Below are positions 62,477 to 64,000 of a stretch of DNA of 64,000 nt, piece after piece. Location of the stretch: contig CM025849.1 in assembly GCA_003952965.2 (NCBI GenBank), positions 2,550,944-2,614,943 of the forward strand. Reading direction: 5' to 3'. This stretch comes from Morella rubra (taxonomy: Eukaryota; Streptophyta; Magnoliopsida; Fagales; Myricaceae). A model generated the notes under the pieces. The model made no database searches, was not told where the DNA came from, and was given only the letters and a program-made list of their open reading frames with translations. The translations under genes and the position numbers were made by a program. Within the stretch, counting starts at the first letter, position 1. Each line of letters opens with the position of its first letter.

Positions 62477-63476
62477 NNNNNNNNNNNNNNNNNNNNNNNN
62501 NNNNNNNNNNNNNNNNNNNNNNNNNNNNNNNNNNNNNNNNNNNNNNNNNNNNNNNNNNNNNNNNNNNNNNNNNNNNNNNNNNNNNNNNNNNNNNNNNNNN
62601 NNNNNNNNNNNNNNNNNNNNNNNNNNNNNNNNNNNNNNNNNNNNNNNNNNNNNNNNNNNNNNNNNNNNNNNNNNNNNNNNNNNNNNNNNNNNNNNNNNNN
62701 NNNNNNNNNNNNNNNNNNNNNNNNNNNNNNNNNNNNNNNNNNNNNNNNNNNNNNNNNNNNNNNNNNNNNNNNNNNNNNNNNNNNNNNNNNNNNNNNNNNN
62801 NNNNNNNNNNNNNNNNNNNNNNNNNNNNNNNNNNNNNNNNNNNNNNNNNNNNNNNNNNNNNNNNNNNNNNNNNNNNNNNNNNNNNNNNNNNNNNNNNNNN
62901 NNNNNNNNNNNNNNNNNNNNNNNNNNNNNNNNNNNNNNNNNNNNNNNNNNNNNNNNNNNNNNNNNNNNNNNNNNNNNNNNNNNNNNNNNNNNNNNNNNNN
63001 NNNNNNNNNNNNNNNNNNNNNNNNNNNNNNNNNNNNNNNNNNNNNNNNNNNNNNNNNNNNNNNNNNNNNNNNNNNNNNNNNNNNNNNNNNNNNNNNNNNN
63101 NNNNNNNNNNNNNNNNNNNNNNNNNNNNNNNNNNNNNNNNNNNNNNNNNNNNNNNNNNNNNNNNNNNNNNNNNNNNNNNNNNNNNNNNNNNNNNNNNNNN
63201 NNNNNNNNNNNNNNNNNNNNNNNNNNNNNNNNNNNNNNNNNNNNNNNNNNNNNNNNNNNNNNNNNNNNNNNNNNNNNNNNNNNNNNNNNNNNNNNNNNNN
63301 NNNNNNNNNNNNNNNNNNNNNNNNNNNNNNNNNNNNNNNNNNNNNNNNNNNNNNNNNNNNNNNNNNNNNNNNNNNNNNNNNNNNNNNNNNNNNNNNNNNN
63401 NNNNNNNNNNNNNNNNNNNNNNNNNNNNNNNNNNNNNNNNNNNNNNNNNNNNNNNNNNNNNNNNNNNNNNNNNNNN
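62477..63476. other. Scaffold gap, exactly 1,000 N
   Basis: The round length shows that it is a placeholder and not a measured distance. The open frame of unknown residues called across it (62472-63488) is meaningless. Most of the DRP1 gene must lie inside the real gap, or the join is wrong. Confidence 0.98.
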
Positions 63477-63538
63477 CTGAGTAGTTAAAACTGGGAAAAC
63501 CTCCGTTCAGTAATCACTCATGTTGGCTGTGATTTCAG
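63477..63538 (+). other. 3' end of the last DRP1 intron
   Basis: Non-coding DNA between the gap and the acceptor AG at 63537-63538, with a T-rich stretch just before the acceptor as expected. The donor is hidden in the gap. Confidence 0.7.
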
Positions 63539-63667
63539 GGTAAGGAGCTTTCACAGTTGTTGGATGAAGACCCTGCATTGATGGAGAAGAGGCAACAATG
63601 TGCAAAGAGGCTTGAATTATATAAGGCAGCTAGGGACGAGATTGAGTCTGTATCATGGAACCGCTGA
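63539..63667 (+). CDS. Dynamin-related protein 1 (DRP1 family), last coding exon
   Basis: Plant DRP1 proteins are large GTPases that polymerise at the cell plate and plasma membrane and drive vesicle scission in cytokinesis and clathrin-mediated endocytosis. After an intron end (GTGATTTCAG, acceptor at 63537-63538) the frame encodes 42 residues and a TGA at 63665-63667. They include KELSQLLDEDPALMEKRQQC, then AKRLELYKAARDEI and a final SVSWNR. This matches the end of the GTPase effector domain in DRP1C/DRP1E-type proteins, which finish DEI(D/E)(A/S)V(A/S)W. The GTPase and middle domains are not in the window; they must lie in the gap. The exact paralogue cannot be told from this exon. Confidence 0.85.
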   Translation, partial: GKELSQLLDEDPALMEKRQQCAKRLELYKAARDEIESVSWNR

Positions 63668-64000
63668 GATTGATTGGTGTTTGGAGATGTCTTGTATTAT
63701 AGTTAATGGTCCGGACAATCAGATTCTTGCTGAATCTGTTATAGTCTGTGGAGAGCCTCATATTTCCACTCAATTTTTATTATTTCATTCTCTGGTACAA
63801 TTCTTTGTACCGGGGTTGTATTTATAAACCTGGTTTTTTTGTTTTGCTTCCCTAATGATAATCTTGCATCTCTTGATTGTATTGTCCATCTCTGTAACGG
63901 GTTGCAGCATGAAGCGAATATGATCTTCCTTGATGGTTAGGTTGGGTATTCAAGCCTGGTTTTGTGGTTCGCTTTCCACGCCATGTTGATAACAGTTCCC
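63668..64000 (+). other. DRP1 3' untranslated region
   Basis: Follows the TGA of the DRP1 exon. The sequence is T-rich as in plant 3' UTRs. No clear end was located, and it may run past the window. The frame at 63600-63827 overlaps the exon in another phase and is not a gene. Confidence 0.5.

Noticed and set aside
62472-63488. A 338-residue open frame
   Set aside because: It consists almost wholly of unknown residues translated from the N gap.

Overview
The window is nuclear DNA from a eudicot plant, probably a woody species. The evidence is an intronless chloroplast-targeted carotenoid dioxygenase gene, dense degenerate plant transposons (Ty1-copia, CACTA/En-Spm, hAT), many CT/GA and AT microsatellites, and a fixed 1,000-N scaffold gap. 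Only two cellular genes can be supported. The first is a complete NCED (9-cis-epoxycarotenoid dioxygenase, the committed step of abscisic acid synthesis) at 6041-7882 on the minus strand. The second is the last coding exon of a dynamin-related protein of the DRP1 family at 63539-63667 on the plus strand, directly after the gap.

Layout. 1-11.4 kb: NCED lies between two diverged direct copies of one intergenic block (A about 945-5600, B about 9210-11365). Its promoter shows a TATA box, a G-box/ABRE 48 bases upstream of it, and a GA tract. 11.4-15.7 kb: a broken hAT transposase with a BED zinc finger, a minisatellite, a GA-rich leader and one unrecognised exon-like ORF. 15.7-28.5 kb: a nest of dead elements. 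It holds a probable LTR fragment, a copia reverse-transcriptase fragment abutting a copia LTR, a CACTA element whose decayed TNP2 gene is traceable domain by domain with its introns (20.4-24.4 kb), another LTR, a hairpin element, and a solo LTR sitting inside a 68-bp tandem array. 30.4-33.1 kb: a deletion derivative of the hAT family with recognisable terminal inverted repeats.

About 33.5-60.2 kb looks artificial. It has no coding structure, and its right part is the reverse complement of the clean sequence at 29.1-33.5 kb. That copy alternates near-perfect patches of about 100-130 bases with stretches swollen by small insertions. The best reading is a fold-back, high-error long read used to fill a gap and only patchily polished. 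Genes should not be called there. From about 60.2 kb the sequence looks normal again up to the N gap, and then the DRP1 exon follows.

I found no new biological system. The most useful results are the fold-back artefact, the NCED gene between direct repeats, and the reconstructed history of nested transposons. All similarity statements come from reading by eye and from family knowledge; no search was run.
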